A stretch of DNA of 64,000 bases, taken from assembly GCA_021781745.1 (NCBI GenBank), contig JAJXWH010000018.1:1-64000 (forward strand), written 5' to 3'. The position numbers were made by a program, and so were the translations under genes. The notes beneath the pieces are model-generated. The model was not told the DNA's origin and did no database searches. It saw only the letters and a program-made list of their open reading frames with translations. Numbering within the stretch: position 1 is the first letter of the stretch; the number at the start of each line of letters is the position of its first letter. This DNA is from Bacillota bacterium (GTDB lineage Bacteria > Bacillota > Clostridia > Clostridiales > Clostridiaceae). This document shows, one piece after another, positions 53,912-63,036 of the stretch.

Positions 53912-54370
53912 TTAATTTCTTCTTTCATATGTATAATACGTATCAATCCGCTTTTCATATGTTTTTACAAAATCCTTATCAGAAATCTTTGGAAAATATA
54001 CATTTCCATCAATTATTTTATCTATGACAGTAATATATATTTTATCTGCATAAGGAAATGACTCCTTGTATACCTGACCACCACCTGCAATAAATATTTC
54101 ATCCTCATTCTTCGCTAACTCAACTACTTCCATAAAAGAGCTTACTGTTGTACAATTTTCTAATTCAATATGTTTTGTATTTGAAATAAGTATTGTTTTT
54201 CTGTTGGGCAGTGGCTTACCTATTTCTTTAAAAGACTTTCTCCCCATAATTATTGTTTTACCTATTGTTAATTCTTTAAATCTTTTCCGCTCTCCCTTTA
54301 TTTTCCATGGTATAATACTGTTATTTCCTATTACATTGTTTTTTGCTACTGCAACTATTAATGAAATCAT
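53912..54370 (-). CDS. folA: Dihydrofolate reductase
   Basis: A 152-aa enzyme reducing dihydrofolate to tetrahydrofolate with NADPH. Key marks are MISLIVAVAKNNVIGNNSII, the active-site acid in IKGERKRFKELT (Glu where many have Asp), TIIMGRKSFKEIG, and FIAGGGQVYKE. Slightly short for the family but complete. It sits between a CAT scar and a methyltransferase, well apart from the pab operon. AAGGTGG lies before the ATG. Confidence 0.93.
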   Translation of the reverse strand: MISLIVAVAKNNVIGNNSIIPWKIKGERKRFKELTIGKTIIMGRKSFKEIGKPLPNRKTILISNTKHIELENCTTVSSFMEVVELAKNEDEIFIAGGGQVYKESFPYADKIYITVIDKIIDGNVYFPKISDKDFVKTYEKRIDTYYTYERRN

Positions 54371-54400
54371 AACTATCCACCTTTCATTAGTTTATCAACT

Positions 54401-55150
54401 TTATTGTTTTATAAATATCAAGTTCATTACTTGTTCAGTAATATAAGTTTCTCCATTAATCACATCTATTTTATAGCTATCAAGTATATGTTTATCAATA
54501 GTATTTGCTACACTTAAATACTTTCTTGTTCTATTACTGGAAAATCGTATTTCTGAATCAAAAGAGTTTACAAATTTAAAATTATATTTTTCAGCTAATT
54601 CAATTAACTCACCTTTTGTATAAAATTTTACATGTCCATCATCTTTCATCTGCATATATGTATCAATAAATCTAATATCATCATTTTCATTTGGTGTAGG
54701 ATCTGAAATAAAAAATACTCCGCCAGGCTTTACTACTCTACTTACCTCTTCAAAGGTTTTATTAATATTAGGAAAGTGATGTAATGCGTATCTTGTTACA
54801 ACATAATCAAAGACATTATTTTCAAAAGGAAACTTTACTCCATTGTAATCTACAAAATTTAGGTTCTTTAATCTCATATTATAAGCCTTTTCTCTATTTT
54901 GAATTAATGTTTTAACCGCTATATCTAACCCTATAACTTCACTTTCATTATTGATTTTTGCTATTGGAAATGCTAAATATCCATTGCCTGTCCCTAAATC
55001 AAGTATTTTGCTCTTAGAAGCAATATCTAAACTATTTAGAATTACATTTAAATGCTTATCATCACCAGTACGATTTTCCATATAATTTTTCTTTGCAAAA
55101 TCTTCATCAAAGCCTTTTCTTGCCTTTTCAATAATTTCTCGCTCATTCAT
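54401..55150 (-). CDS. Class I SAM-dependent methyltransferase
   Basis: A 249-aa UbiE/COQ5-like methyltransferase. SAM motif I is KILDLGTGNGYLAF, motif II VIGLDIAVKTL, then VTRYALHHFPNI and RVVKPGGVFFISDPTPNEND. The substrate is not deducible. The GTG at 55159 overlaps the GGGGTGA site; the ATG at 55150 is preferred. It is 30 bp upstream of folA and may be co-transcribed. Confidence 0.85.
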   Translation of the reverse strand: MNEREIIEKARKGFDEDFAKKNYMENRTGDDKHLNVILNSLDIASKSKILDLGTGNGYLAFPIAKINNESEVIGLDIAVKTLIQNREKAYNMRLKNLNFVDYNGVKFPFENNVFDYVVTRYALHHFPNINKTFEEVSRVVKPGGVFFISDPTPNENDDIRFIDTYMQMKDDGHVKFYTKGELIELAEKYNFKFVNSFDSEIRFSSNRTRKYLSVANTIDKHILDSYKIDVINGETYITEQVMNLIFIKQ

Positions 55151-55284
55151 ATATATCACCCCAATTACCTTAATATTTTCAAATTTTATACTAATCAGCT
55201 ATCCTATCAAGCTCAAATTAGTTTCAACATAATTAACTTCATTATAATATATACTCCTTATAACATTGATCTTTTTCCACATGA

Positions 55285-56091
55285 TTACCAGTTGATTTCC
55301 AAACCTACTCCAACTTCTTTTACTGGCAAAACTTTATGGATTTCTGCTCTAACAACAAATGAAGTACAATGACACGGATATAATTCTTTTATATTATTCC
55401 TCTTTAAATAATCTATAGTTTTATGTACTTGTTCATTTACTTCAAATAAATGAAATCCTCCTATAATTCCTAATACTCTATTATCATTACAGACTTGTTT
55501 TGCATATTCCACAATATTGCAAATCCCACTATGAGAACACCCTGCAATAATATAAATACCTTTTTCACTTTTATAGGCAAGTGCTGTATCGTCCATTACA
55601 TAATCATCTACTAATGATTTGTATTCCACCTGTTTGCCTATAGGTTTTCTATTTTCAAAATTATTCAGTTTAGGTATTTCACCTAAGAATGTTAGATTTT
55701 CACTAACCTTTTTAGGTTCTTTTGATAGAATTAGATTACATTTTTCTTTCAATTCATTTTGTAAAATAGGAGAACAGATTTTTAAATTACCCATTACTTT
55801 TTCTTTGAATGCGTCTTGGTGAGCAATTACAGAAACATTTCTTTTATTATTCTGTTCAAAATAATATTTTAGTCCTTTTGTATGGTCATCATGGCCATGT
55901 GAAATAACAATGGTATTTACTTTTTTTAAATCTACTCCTAACGCATTTGCATTTTTAAGAAATAAATCCGAATATCCAACATCCAATAATAGCCTGACAT
56001 CTCCATCTTCAATATAATATGAAACAGCAGGTTCACCACAATAATATTGATCAATATATGTATTATTATCTACTAAAACTTTTAACTTCAT
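55285..56091 (-). CDS. MBL-fold metallo-hydrolase
   Basis: A 268-aa metallo-beta-lactamase-fold protein. The metal site ISHGHDDHTKGL is followed by AGCSHSGICNIVEYA and GGFHLFEV, then YPCHCTSF. This matches the subfamily annotated as dihydropterin ribofuranosylaminobenzene 5'-phosphate synthase-like. True function in bacteria is unproven. AAGGAG precedes the ATG. Confidence 0.85.
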   Translation of the reverse strand: MKLKVLVDNNTYIDQYYCGEPAVSYYIEDGDVRLLLDVGYSDLFLKNANALGVDLKKVNTIVISHGHDDHTKGLKYYFEQNNKRNVSVIAHQDAFKEKVMGNLKICSPILQNELKEKCNLILSKEPKKVSENLTFLGEIPKLNNFENRKPIGKQVEYKSLVDDYVMDDTALAYKSEKGIYIIAGCSHSGICNIVEYAKQVCNDNRVLGIIGGFHLFEVNEQVHKTIDYLKRNNIKELYPCHCTSFVVRAEIHKVLPVKEVGVGLEINW

Positions 56092-56690
56092 CTTTTCTCC
56101 TTCTCTTAATATAAATATTTCACAACTATTTTCTATTATTCAGTAAATTAAAATCTCTTATTAAACTTAATTATTTGCTCTGATAAAAACTTTAATCAAT
56201 ATAAGAATTATATCACTATTTTTAAATCACTTATACTAATTGTAAATAAATCTATAATTTTACATTATAGAACCTAATTTTTACTTACCTTTTACTTACT
56301 ATTTTCACTACGTTTTATTAGAATTTAATCCTTTTTTACTTAAACCTTAAAATTCTTTAGAATTTTTCTATCTATGTTAGCAAATAAAATTGTCCGCCAA
56401 ACCCATCCACCTCTCCCTTCCCACCACGCCTCACCTCCCATCTCTCCCCCAATTTCTGTATCATAATAAAGTTTCCTAAAAATAAACACATTAAAAAGCC
56501 CCGTATCAAGCCATTTCTAACCTAATACTGGGCGTATGCCCTATCTATTTTTACTAAACTTTTTTATGAGTTTGGGGATTTTGAATGATAGATGGGGATG
56601 TTTTTTATTATTGTACACATATTACATACTAAACCCTTTCATCATCTAAACCAATATTTTACCTGTATATATTATTACTGTCTTTTTTAG
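56092..56690. other. Long intergenic region with pyrimidine-rich tract
   Basis: No gene is supported. The first 300 bp are AT-rich. Positions 56395-56455 are strikingly C-rich for this genome (purine/G-rich on the minus strand), just beyond the terminator of the DUF4238 gene. A similar arrangement occurs at 60260-60340. Confidence 0.55.
56493..56533 (-). terminator. Terminator of the DUF4238 module
   Basis: Stem GCCCAGTAT/ATACGGGGC (one mismatch) followed by TTTTT on the minus strand. Confidence 0.68.
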
Positions 56691-57683
56691 TTAATACTTA
56701 AAATAATATTTATAAGAATTATCTATTATAACCTTATTATATGTTTTAACAATTTTATCATTAACTCTGCTTATAGGATATTTATTCCTATATTTATCAT
56801 CTAACTTGCAAAACCTTATTAATATATAAGGAGTTATTGGCATTATATGAGTATAAAAGTTTTCTTCCTTATAAAAGAAACTCGGATCATCACTGGTTAA
56901 AAATTTTTCTTTACCATTTGCTACAATAAATTGAAGATTAATTCCATTTATATATTCTTTAGCTCTTGCGTATAACCTTCCTTTATCATTAAGAAAATCT
57001 CTAAATTCAGCTAATAAAATATTATTTTCTATTTCTTTACTCGCATTATCCATAAATGGCTTAATTCTTTCTTCAAAAGGTATATCTATTTCATCTAAAG
57101 ATATGTAATTATTAAATGTATTTAAAGCTCCTTTAATATCCTTGTTTCCTATAAATCCCCTTGAGTCCATTGATATTATAAATTTTACCCAAAACGCTTT
57201 CAAAAATTCATCAATTTCATATCCATTTGAATTCAATATCCTTTGTTCCATCATTTCTAATGATTGTTTCCATTTATTTTCATATTTCTTATTCCATAAA
57301 TCCTCTATTGTTACTATCTTCACTTTATCAATTTCTCTCTTTATCATTTTCTTAGGTGCTAAATTACCATCTTTTTTGTATATACTCCATTTTTCAAAGT
57401 CATAATAATATTTATTATATTCTTCATATTTTTTAATTTTTATATTATTACATATTACTTCATAATCAGAAAGTATTTTAAAAATTTCTTTTAATTCCTC
57501 TTCATTACAACATGGCATACCTGCCTTTATAGAATGATAATCATTTATTTTACATATATTTTCTATATTATGTGGTACTTCTTTACTATTCTCTTTATCT
57601 ATAGAATAAATAGTATTACCTGATCGTATCCAACTGCTTAAATACACTCTTGGGATTAGATGATGATTACTTGAAACTTGCAT
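56691..57683 (-). CDS. DUF4238 domain protein
   Basis: A 330-aa soluble protein. The N-terminal SSNHHLIPRVYLSSWIRSGN is the DUF4238 hallmark (HxxP..YL..W), and a mid-C-terminal FLTSDDPSFFY fits the same family. Function is unknown in general; distant relation to nucleases has been suggested because of the HH motif, but I cannot verify it. It is the last gene of a four-gene same-strand accessory module. GGGGGGAG precedes the ATG. Confidence 0.75.
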   Translation of the reverse strand: MQVSSNHHLIPRVYLSSWIRSGNTIYSIDKENSKEVPHNIENICKINDYHSIKAGMPCCNEEELKEIFKILSDYEVICNNIKIKKYEEYNKYYYDFEKWSIYKKDGNLAPKKMIKREIDKVKIVTIEDLWNKKYENKWKQSLEMMEQRILNSNGYEIDEFLKAFWVKFIISMDSRGFIGNKDIKGALNTFNNYISLDEIDIPFEERIKPFMDNASKEIENNILLAEFRDFLNDKGRLYARAKEYINGINLQFIVANGKEKFLTSDDPSFFYKEENFYTHIMPITPYILIRFCKLDDKYRNKYPISRVNDKIVKTYNKVIIDNSYKYYFKY

Positions 57684-57735
57684 AAATTACTTCTCCCCCC
57701 TTCTGATTAATCACAATTAAGCAGACTATTATTTC

Positions 57736-58344
57736 CTATAATTTTTCTACTAAAAAACTTTCAATATGCTCCTTAAATTCTCTATCAAAATTAAATTTAA
57801 TTTCATTGTTGTATTTAAATCCAAACGTCTTACTTAATACATTCATTTCAAGTAATGTTTCATTTTCAACTTTATAGGATTTTATATCACTCCAACTATG
57901 ATACATTCCCCAATGCAATATACCATTTTCACTAATACCATCACCAGTTATATAATGTATTGTCCACATTAATGTTAGAAGTAATATCATAAAACACGCA
58001 GGAAGTATGTGCATATCAATTGAAGTAAAGAATAAAATAAATTCAAAAATTGTATCTACTATAAAGAATATTAGCACATTTCTTAATCTCTTTCTTGTTT
58101 TTAATGTCACTTCAAATTTTATATTCCCAAACTTCTTTTTACCTTGATGTATTTTATATATATCAAAAGCTAAACAACCAACCATAAACACTAACAAACT
58201 GAACATAAATATACTGAAAACATCTAAATTTCCTAATATCTTCACTTTTCCTAAACCTGTTTTTCCCATAGCAAATCCTATTAGTCCACCTATTATTGCC
58301 ATAACTAAAGTAAATATAATTAAAGCCTTTCTCCATTTTTGCAT
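57736..58344 (-). CDS. Membrane protein with DUF5673-like C-terminus
   Basis: A 202-aa protein with two N-terminal membrane segments (about 8-25 and 40-60), two more at about 88-130, and a cytoplasmic tail containing WGMYHSWSDIKSYKVEN, similar to DUF5673 proteins. Function unknown. GGAGG at the start. 52 bp upstream of the DUF4238 gene. Confidence 0.65.
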   Translation of the reverse strand: MQKWRKALIIFTLVMAIIGGLIGFAMGKTGLGKVKILGNLDVFSIFMFSLLVFMVGCLAFDIYKIHQGKKKFGNIKFEVTLKTRKRLRNVLIFFIVDTIFEFILFFTSIDMHILPACFMILLLTLMWTIHYITGDGISENGILHWGMYHSWSDIKSYKVENETLLEMNVLSKTFGFKYNNEIKFNFDREFKEHIESFLVEKL

Positions 58345-58426
58345 TAATCTTCCTCCTAAAACTAATTAAAATAGTCCTTTACTCAATTTTCATACAATAT
58401 AATAATGAAGCCAACCTGCTTTTCCA

Positions 58427-58744
58427 TCAATTCAAATTCCCTGAATACTTTGAGTCTCTCGTTTTATTTTTTGATACATTTGGAATTATAACACTTGCAG
58501 TAATTGCAATAATTGCAAGTAAAAATCCTTTTATTATAGTATGATAATCACCTATAATATTAAACTTATCCATAAGCCCGTTGCCACTTACATATATTAT
58601 GATAGACATTATAACGACAATAATTTTTCTAATATAATTTTGACCAAACCATTTTTTTAACCTTAATTTTGAACTAATTAAAATCAATATACTAAATGAA
58701 ATTACATAAGATATTAAAAAAATTATTATTTTACCTAAAAACAT
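58427..58744 (-). CDS. Small three-helix membrane protein
   Basis: A 105-aa hydrophobic protein with about three membrane segments and a basic tail (SKNKTRDSKYSGN). No recognised family. AGGGGATT precedes the ATG. Possibly the small membrane subunit of the module. Confidence 0.6.
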   Translation of the reverse strand: MFLGKIIIFLISYVISFSILILISSKLRLKKWFGQNYIRKIIVVIMSIIIYVSGNGLMDKFNIIGDYHTIIKGFLLAIIAITASVIIPNVSKNKTRDSKYSGNLN

Positions 58745-58774
58745 ATAATCCCCTACTTCTTATAAATTTTTATA

Positions 58775-59941
58775 TTACGCTTTAATAGAATAGAAATATG
58801 GCCCCAACCATCTGTCTTCATGTGTTATAACATATGTCCAAGTAAAATCTCTATCTGTAATATATATATCATTATGTTGATAACATTTAATATCTTCTAA
58901 AGTTAAACATTCAGCCTTTTTAATCAAATAACATGTATCTGAATAATCAAAAAATATGTATATAGAATCTTTTCTTATATTATTGAATCTTTTATTTGCT
59001 TCTTCTTTCTCAAAACATTTAAGTTGTTTATAACTAAATATATGCCATAAATGCTGTTCTATATAAATTTTAGATATATCTATATTCTTAGCAAAAGTAT
59101 TAATCCATTGATCTTTCAGTTGCTTTACATTTAAGTTGTCGCCTTTACCCCCATCAGAAGATATACAATCAATATTTCTTCCTTCCATTTCTTTTAGAAA
59201 ACAATTATAATGAGAAAAAACAATTTCATTACAGCATATTCTTGCTATATTTTCATCTTCTTCAATAGAATACTCTGTATTATCAGAATAATCCTTCGGT
59301 AACTCTAACGAAGAACGTTCTGGCCTCCTATTATCTAAATATATAACAAACCCTTCCCTATTCTCTTTCCGAATAAAAATATTTCTTATTCTAACATTAT
59401 TAAAATAATCCATATTAAAACATAGATTATCAAAATTATTTTCTTCTGACACATCTATTATTTCTAAGTTTATAATAATGTCATTTAAAACACCTTCTCT
59501 AAAAAGAATACAAATACTTTCATTTACTCTTTCAAAACTTATTATAAAATTTAATACAAACTTCCAGTCCTCTCCCATGCTTTTAGATAACTCTTTGAGA
59601 CCATAAATATTTTCTGGGTTGAAAACCTCAATTAAAGAAGCTTGCCCAAGTGGTATGGTTTTACATATTATTGTTCTATCATTTCTAAGATTACTACCTA
59701 CTACATTAAGTATAATATAGAAACCTATTTCATCTTGTCCAACTTGGCTAATAATTCCTTCAAATAACTTTCCCGATGGATATTTTACTTCATATATTTT
59801 ATTTTCATCAGGTTTTACACCAATTGGCTCTGAGAGCCATATTATTTTTGAGCCTCTTGCTTGATAACTATATCTTCCATTTTTATTTATGGCAAACCTA
59901 CCACTATTAACCGTTGCAATTATATTTATTGGTATCATCAC
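58775..59941 (-). CDS. DUF4275-domain protein with N-terminal unknown region
   Basis: A 388-aa protein. Residues about 275-388 match DUF4275 (KDQWINTFAKNIDISKIYIE, then YITDRDFTWTYVITHEDRWL, then GPYF). The first 90 residues look like a beta-barrel or OB-like fold (KYPSGKLFEGIISQVGQDEI). The rest is unassigned. Function unknown. First gene of the module. The start may be the GTG at 59941 or the ATG one codon later; AAGGAG fits both. Confidence 0.68.
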   Translation of the reverse strand: MMIPINIIATVNSGRFAINKNGRYSYQARGSKIIWLSEPIGVKPDENKIYEVKYPSGKLFEGIISQVGQDEIGFYIILNVVGSNLRNDRTIICKTIPLGQASLIEVFNPENIYGLKELSKSMGEDWKFVLNFIISFERVNESICILFREGVLNDIIINLEIIDVSEENNFDNLCFNMDYFNNVRIRNIFIRKENREGFVIYLDNRRPERSSLELPKDYSDNTEYSIEEDENIARICCNEIVFSHYNCFLKEMEGRNIDCISSDGGKGDNLNVKQLKDQWINTFAKNIDISKIYIEQHLWHIFSYKQLKCFEKEEANKRFNNIRKDSIYIFFDYSDTCYLIKKAECLTLEDIKCYQHNDIYITDRDFTWTYVITHEDRWLGPYFYSIKA

Positions 59942-60476
59942 AATCTTTCTCCTTACTATAATCCTTTAACCTAAAGTATTATATCTTTTTCAACTATACT
60001 AATATTCATTAAAATTCATTCCTTTCTTAACGAATATTTTGTATTAAGTTGAATTGTAGACATAATTTAATATTACAATACTTAATTTCCAATTTCTACT
60101 TACTTTTAATTTTCCGTCACACTTTATTAAAATTCTAATAAATCTTTTCGAAAATATTACACCTAAAAATAATTAAAACAACTCAATCCTTTTAATTTCA
60201 TCAATCTTTAAGCTTACTTCTGTTACTACTTATCCCTTTCAACTTACACCCTAATGCCTAACCACAAACCTTACTGAAAACTTCCCATCTCCCCTAAAAT
60301 CTATTTCCCTTAATTCTAATCTCCCTAATTTCTGCATGAAAAAAGAGCCGAGATTTTGCTCTCAGCTCTGGGTTTTTGTTTGAATTTTGAGTTTGGTTGA
60401 ATTCCGATCCAAGATGGCGGTTTCGTCATGGTTTATTGGGAATCGCCAGGGTTTCGTTGGAATTGGTATGGTTTAG
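59942..60476. other. Intergenic region downstream of the deo operon
   Basis: The first half is AT-rich and probably holds the promoter of the DUF4275 module. A pyrimidine-rich tract lies at 60240-60330. After the deo terminator (60338-60369) there is a GC-richer stretch, 60400-60465, with a GGCG/CGCC inverted repeat and no coding potential I can recognise. Confidence 0.5.
60338..60369 (-). terminator. Terminator of the nucleoside salvage operon
   Basis: Stem AGAGCTGAGA/TCTCGGCTCT (one G-U pair) with a 6-nt loop and T6 on the minus strand, about 110 bp past deoD. Confidence 0.88.
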
Positions 60477-61196
60477 TTAGTGACTACAATCCAATCTAAT
60501 AATTGTCTCCAACGCAACTTCCATCATATTTGTAAAAGTTTTTTGCCTCTCTTCTGCACTTGTAACTTCTCCAGTTACAAAATGATCACTTACTGTAAGT
60601 AATGCTAGTGCATTAACACCAAATTTAGCCGCGATTGTATATAATGCTGCTGCTTCCATTTCTACAGCTAGACATCCAAATTTAGCCCATTTCTTCCAAT
60701 CTTCGTTATCATCACCATAGAATATATCTGAACTATATATGCTTCCAACCTTTGGATCAAATCCTTTTTCAACTGCAATATCATATGCTGGTTTTAATAA
60801 TTCAAAACTCGCTGTTGGTGCATATGTTCTTCCTTGAAATCTTACTAAGTTAAGATTTGAATCTGTTGAAGCTGACATTGCAATTATAAGGTCTCTAACC
60901 TTAACCTTTTCACTATATCCTCCACAAGTTCCAACCCTAATAAGGTTTTTAGCTCCATAACTTTGGATTAGCTCATTAACATATATAGAAATCGATGGTA
61001 TACCCATTCCAGTTCCTTGAACTGAAATCTTTTTTCCTTTATATGTTCCTGTAAATCCATACATTCCTCTAACTTCGTTATAACATACTGCATTTTCCAA
61101 AAATGTTTCTGCAATAAACTTAGCTCTTAACGGATCTCCTGGTAGTAATACATTTTCTGCAATAGCACCTTCAGGTGCATTAATATGAACACTCAT
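60477..61196 (-). CDS. deoD: Purine-nucleoside phosphorylase
   Basis: A 239-aa hexameric-type PNP converting purine (deoxy)ribonucleosides and phosphate to base plus (deoxy)ribose-1-phosphate. [17 protein letters not shown], the purine/ribose site [23 protein letters not shown], and VEMEAAALY with SDHFVTGE (catalytic Asp) are all present. Length is as in E. coli DeoD. Last gene of pdp-deoB-cdd-deoD, separated from cdd by a palindromic repeat. Confidence 0.95.
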   Translation of the reverse strand: MSVHINAPEGAIAENVLLPGDPLRAKFIAETFLENAVCYNEVRGMYGFTGTYKGKKISVQGTGMGIPSISIYVNELIQSYGAKNLIRVGTCGGYSEKVKVRDLIIAMSASTDSNLNLVRFQGRTYAPTASFELLKPAYDIAVEKGFDPKVGSIYSSDIFYGDDNEDWKKWAKFGCLAVEMEAAALYTIAAKFGVNALALLTVSDHFVTGEVTSAEERQKTFTNMMEVALETIIRLDCSH

Positions 61197-61216
61197 TCTA
61201 TACCTCCAAATTAATT

Positions 61217-61350
61217 CAGTTTACAGTTAACAATTCACAGTTAGCTGTTAAGGAAAAAATTCCTTTCAGGAATTTTGTATTTAAATTTTATTCAAATTCC
61301 GTAGTAATTTGCTCCTTAACTGTGAACTGTAAACTGTAAATTGTGAACTG
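61217..61350. repeat. Palindromic repeat between cdd and deoD
   Basis: An imperfect 134-bp inverted repeat built from short units CAGTTTACAGTTAACAATTC on one side and their complement (ACTGTGAACTGTAAACTGTA) on the other, with a central hairpin AAAATTCC/GGAATTTT. It resembles the mini-palindromes scattered through some clostridial genomes. It lies inside an operon, so it may act in mRNA processing or stability. Confidence 0.72.
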
Positions 61351-61351
61351 T

Positions 61352-61753
61352 TTATAGTTTTCCCAGTGCTTCTTTCTTGAAAGCCCCCGGCAAAATATCA
61401 TCCATACTTTTAACTATATACTCATCTTCGCTTTTAGCTATTATTATTTTAACATCCTCGCTTCCAAATTCCACAATTACTTGACGGCATATTCCACAAG
61501 GGTAAGTATATTCTTCCAAACTTCCAACTACTGCTACAGCTTTTATTTTTGTTTCGCCTTCAGATATTCCTTTAAATATTCCAGTTCTTTCAGCACAATT
61601 AGTAGCTCCAAATGATGCATTTTCTATATTACATCCACCATAAATTTTGCCACTTTCAAAAAGTACAGCTGCTCCAACTTTAAAATCAGAATAAGGTGAG
61701 TATGCCCTATTTCTATAATCTAAAGCTACTTTTATAAGTTCTTTATAATCCAT
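61352..61753 (-). CDS. cdd: Cytidine deaminase
   Basis: A 133-aa tetrameric-type enzyme deaminating cytidine and deoxycytidine. Residues SPYSDFKVGAAV bind substrate; NCAERTG supplies the zinc Cys and proton-shuttle Glu, and PCGICRQ the other two zinc Cys. Length normal. It overlaps nothing and lies 14 bp after deoB. Confidence 0.95.
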   Translation of the reverse strand: MDYKELIKVALDYRNRAYSPYSDFKVGAAVLFESGKIYGGCNIENASFGATNCAERTGIFKGISEGETKIKAVAVVGSLEEYTYPCGICRQVIVEFGSEDVKIIIAKSEDEYIVKSMDDILPGAFKKEALGKL

Positions 61754-61767
61754 AAATCTTCCCCCTC

Positions 61768-62940
61768 TTAACCAGTTACCAGTTTTAAGAAACTTTCCCC
61801 ATTCTTTATTTTTTCTACATTTAATATTTCTGCTATTGTTTGCCCCATATCTGCAAAAGAATTTCGAGTTCCTAAATTAACATTTTCTCTTAAGTTCTTT
61901 CCATATGCTAGAAATGGAACATATTCTCTACTATGATCTGTTCCTGGCATTGTGGGATCACAGCCATGATCTGCTGTGATAAATAAAATATCACTTTCTT
62001 TTATTGAATCAATAATTTCCTTTAACCTAACATCGAATTCTTCTAAACCATTGGCATACGCTTTAAAATCATTTCGGTGACCCCATTTCATATCAAAATC
62101 AACCAAATTAGTAAATATTAAGCCTCTATTGTCTTTTTTCATGTACTCGATGGTTTTATCTACGCCATCCATGTTATCTTTAGTATGAATTGCTTCTGTA
62201 ATTCCTTGGCCACAGAAAATGTCTTCTATTTTACCAACAGCAATTACATCCAAACCACTATTTTTAATTTTATTTAAAACAGTATCATGTGGAGGCATTA
62301 ATGAGAAGTCTCTTCTATTTGGTGTTCTCGTAAAATTCCCTGGTTCTCCAAGGAAAGGCCTTGCTATTACTCTTGCAACAGCGTGTTCTCCTTTTAACAT
62401 TTCCCTTGCTGTCTCACACATTTTATATAATTCATTTAAAGGAACTACTTCCTCATGAGCTGCTATTTGAAAAACACTATCTGCTGATGTATAAACAATA
62501 ACACTACCGTTTTTCATTTGTTCTTCACCTAGCTCATCTAATATAGCTGTACCTGATGCTGGTTTATTTCCTATAACCTTTCTTCCAGTTAATCTTTCAA
62601 ATTGTTCAATCAAATCATTTGGAAAACCATTGGGGTAAGTTGGAAATGCTACTTCTGATACAATACCACCCATTTCCCAATGACCTGTTGTCGTATCTTT
62701 ACCATTGGATGCTTCACTAAATCTTGCATAGCATCCTAGTGGTGTTTCACACTTTTCCACACCTGCAATACCTTCAATATTTCCAAGCCCCAGCTTAACC
62801 ATGTTAGGTAGGTTTAATCCCCCTACTGCCTTAGATACATTTCCAATTGTATTTGCTCCAACATCTCCAAATTTCTCTGCATCTGGCATTGCTCCCATGC
62901 CAACACTATCTAAAACTATCCATATAACTCTATTTACCAT
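61768..62940 (-). CDS. deoB: Phosphopentomutase
   Basis: A 390-aa alkaline-phosphatase-superfamily enzyme interconverting (deoxy)ribose-1- and 5-phosphate. The N-terminal IWIVLDSVGMGAMPDA holds metal ligands; GKDTTTGHWEM carries the phosphorylated Thr, and FITADHGCDPTMPGTDHSRE the metal site. Full length. It links the phosphorylases of the operon to central metabolism. AAGGAGG precedes the ATG. Confidence 0.96.
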   Translation of the reverse strand: MVNRVIWIVLDSVGMGAMPDAEKFGDVGANTIGNVSKAVGGLNLPNMVKLGLGNIEGIAGVEKCETPLGCYARFSEASNGKDTTTGHWEMGGIVSEVAFPTYPNGFPNDLIEQFERLTGRKVIGNKPASGTAILDELGEEQMKNGSVIVYTSADSVFQIAAHEEVVPLNELYKMCETAREMLKGEHAVARVIARPFLGEPGNFTRTPNRRDFSLMPPHDTVLNKIKNSGLDVIAVGKIEDIFCGQGITEAIHTKDNMDGVDKTIEYMKKDNRGLIFTNLVDFDMKWGHRNDFKAYANGLEEFDVRLKEIIDSIKESDILFITADHGCDPTMPGTDHSREYVPFLAYGKNLRENVNLGTRNSFADMGQTIAEILNVEKIKNGESFLKLVTG

Positions 62941-62960
62941 AAAAAAACCTCCTTCTTTTA

Positions 62961-63036
62961 GTTAAGAGTTAAAAGTTAATGATGAAACGCTAAGCGTTTA
63001 TTTAAAAATTCATATAACAATTGTTAACTTTTAACT
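62961..63036. repeat. Nested inverted repeat between pdp and deoB
   Basis: Arms AGTTAAAAGTTAA (62967-62979) and complement (63024-63036) surround a second dyad, AAACGC-TAA-GCGTTT (62985-62999). The right arm reaches the pdp stop codon. The make-up is similar in style to the cdd-deoD repeat. Confidence 0.6.
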
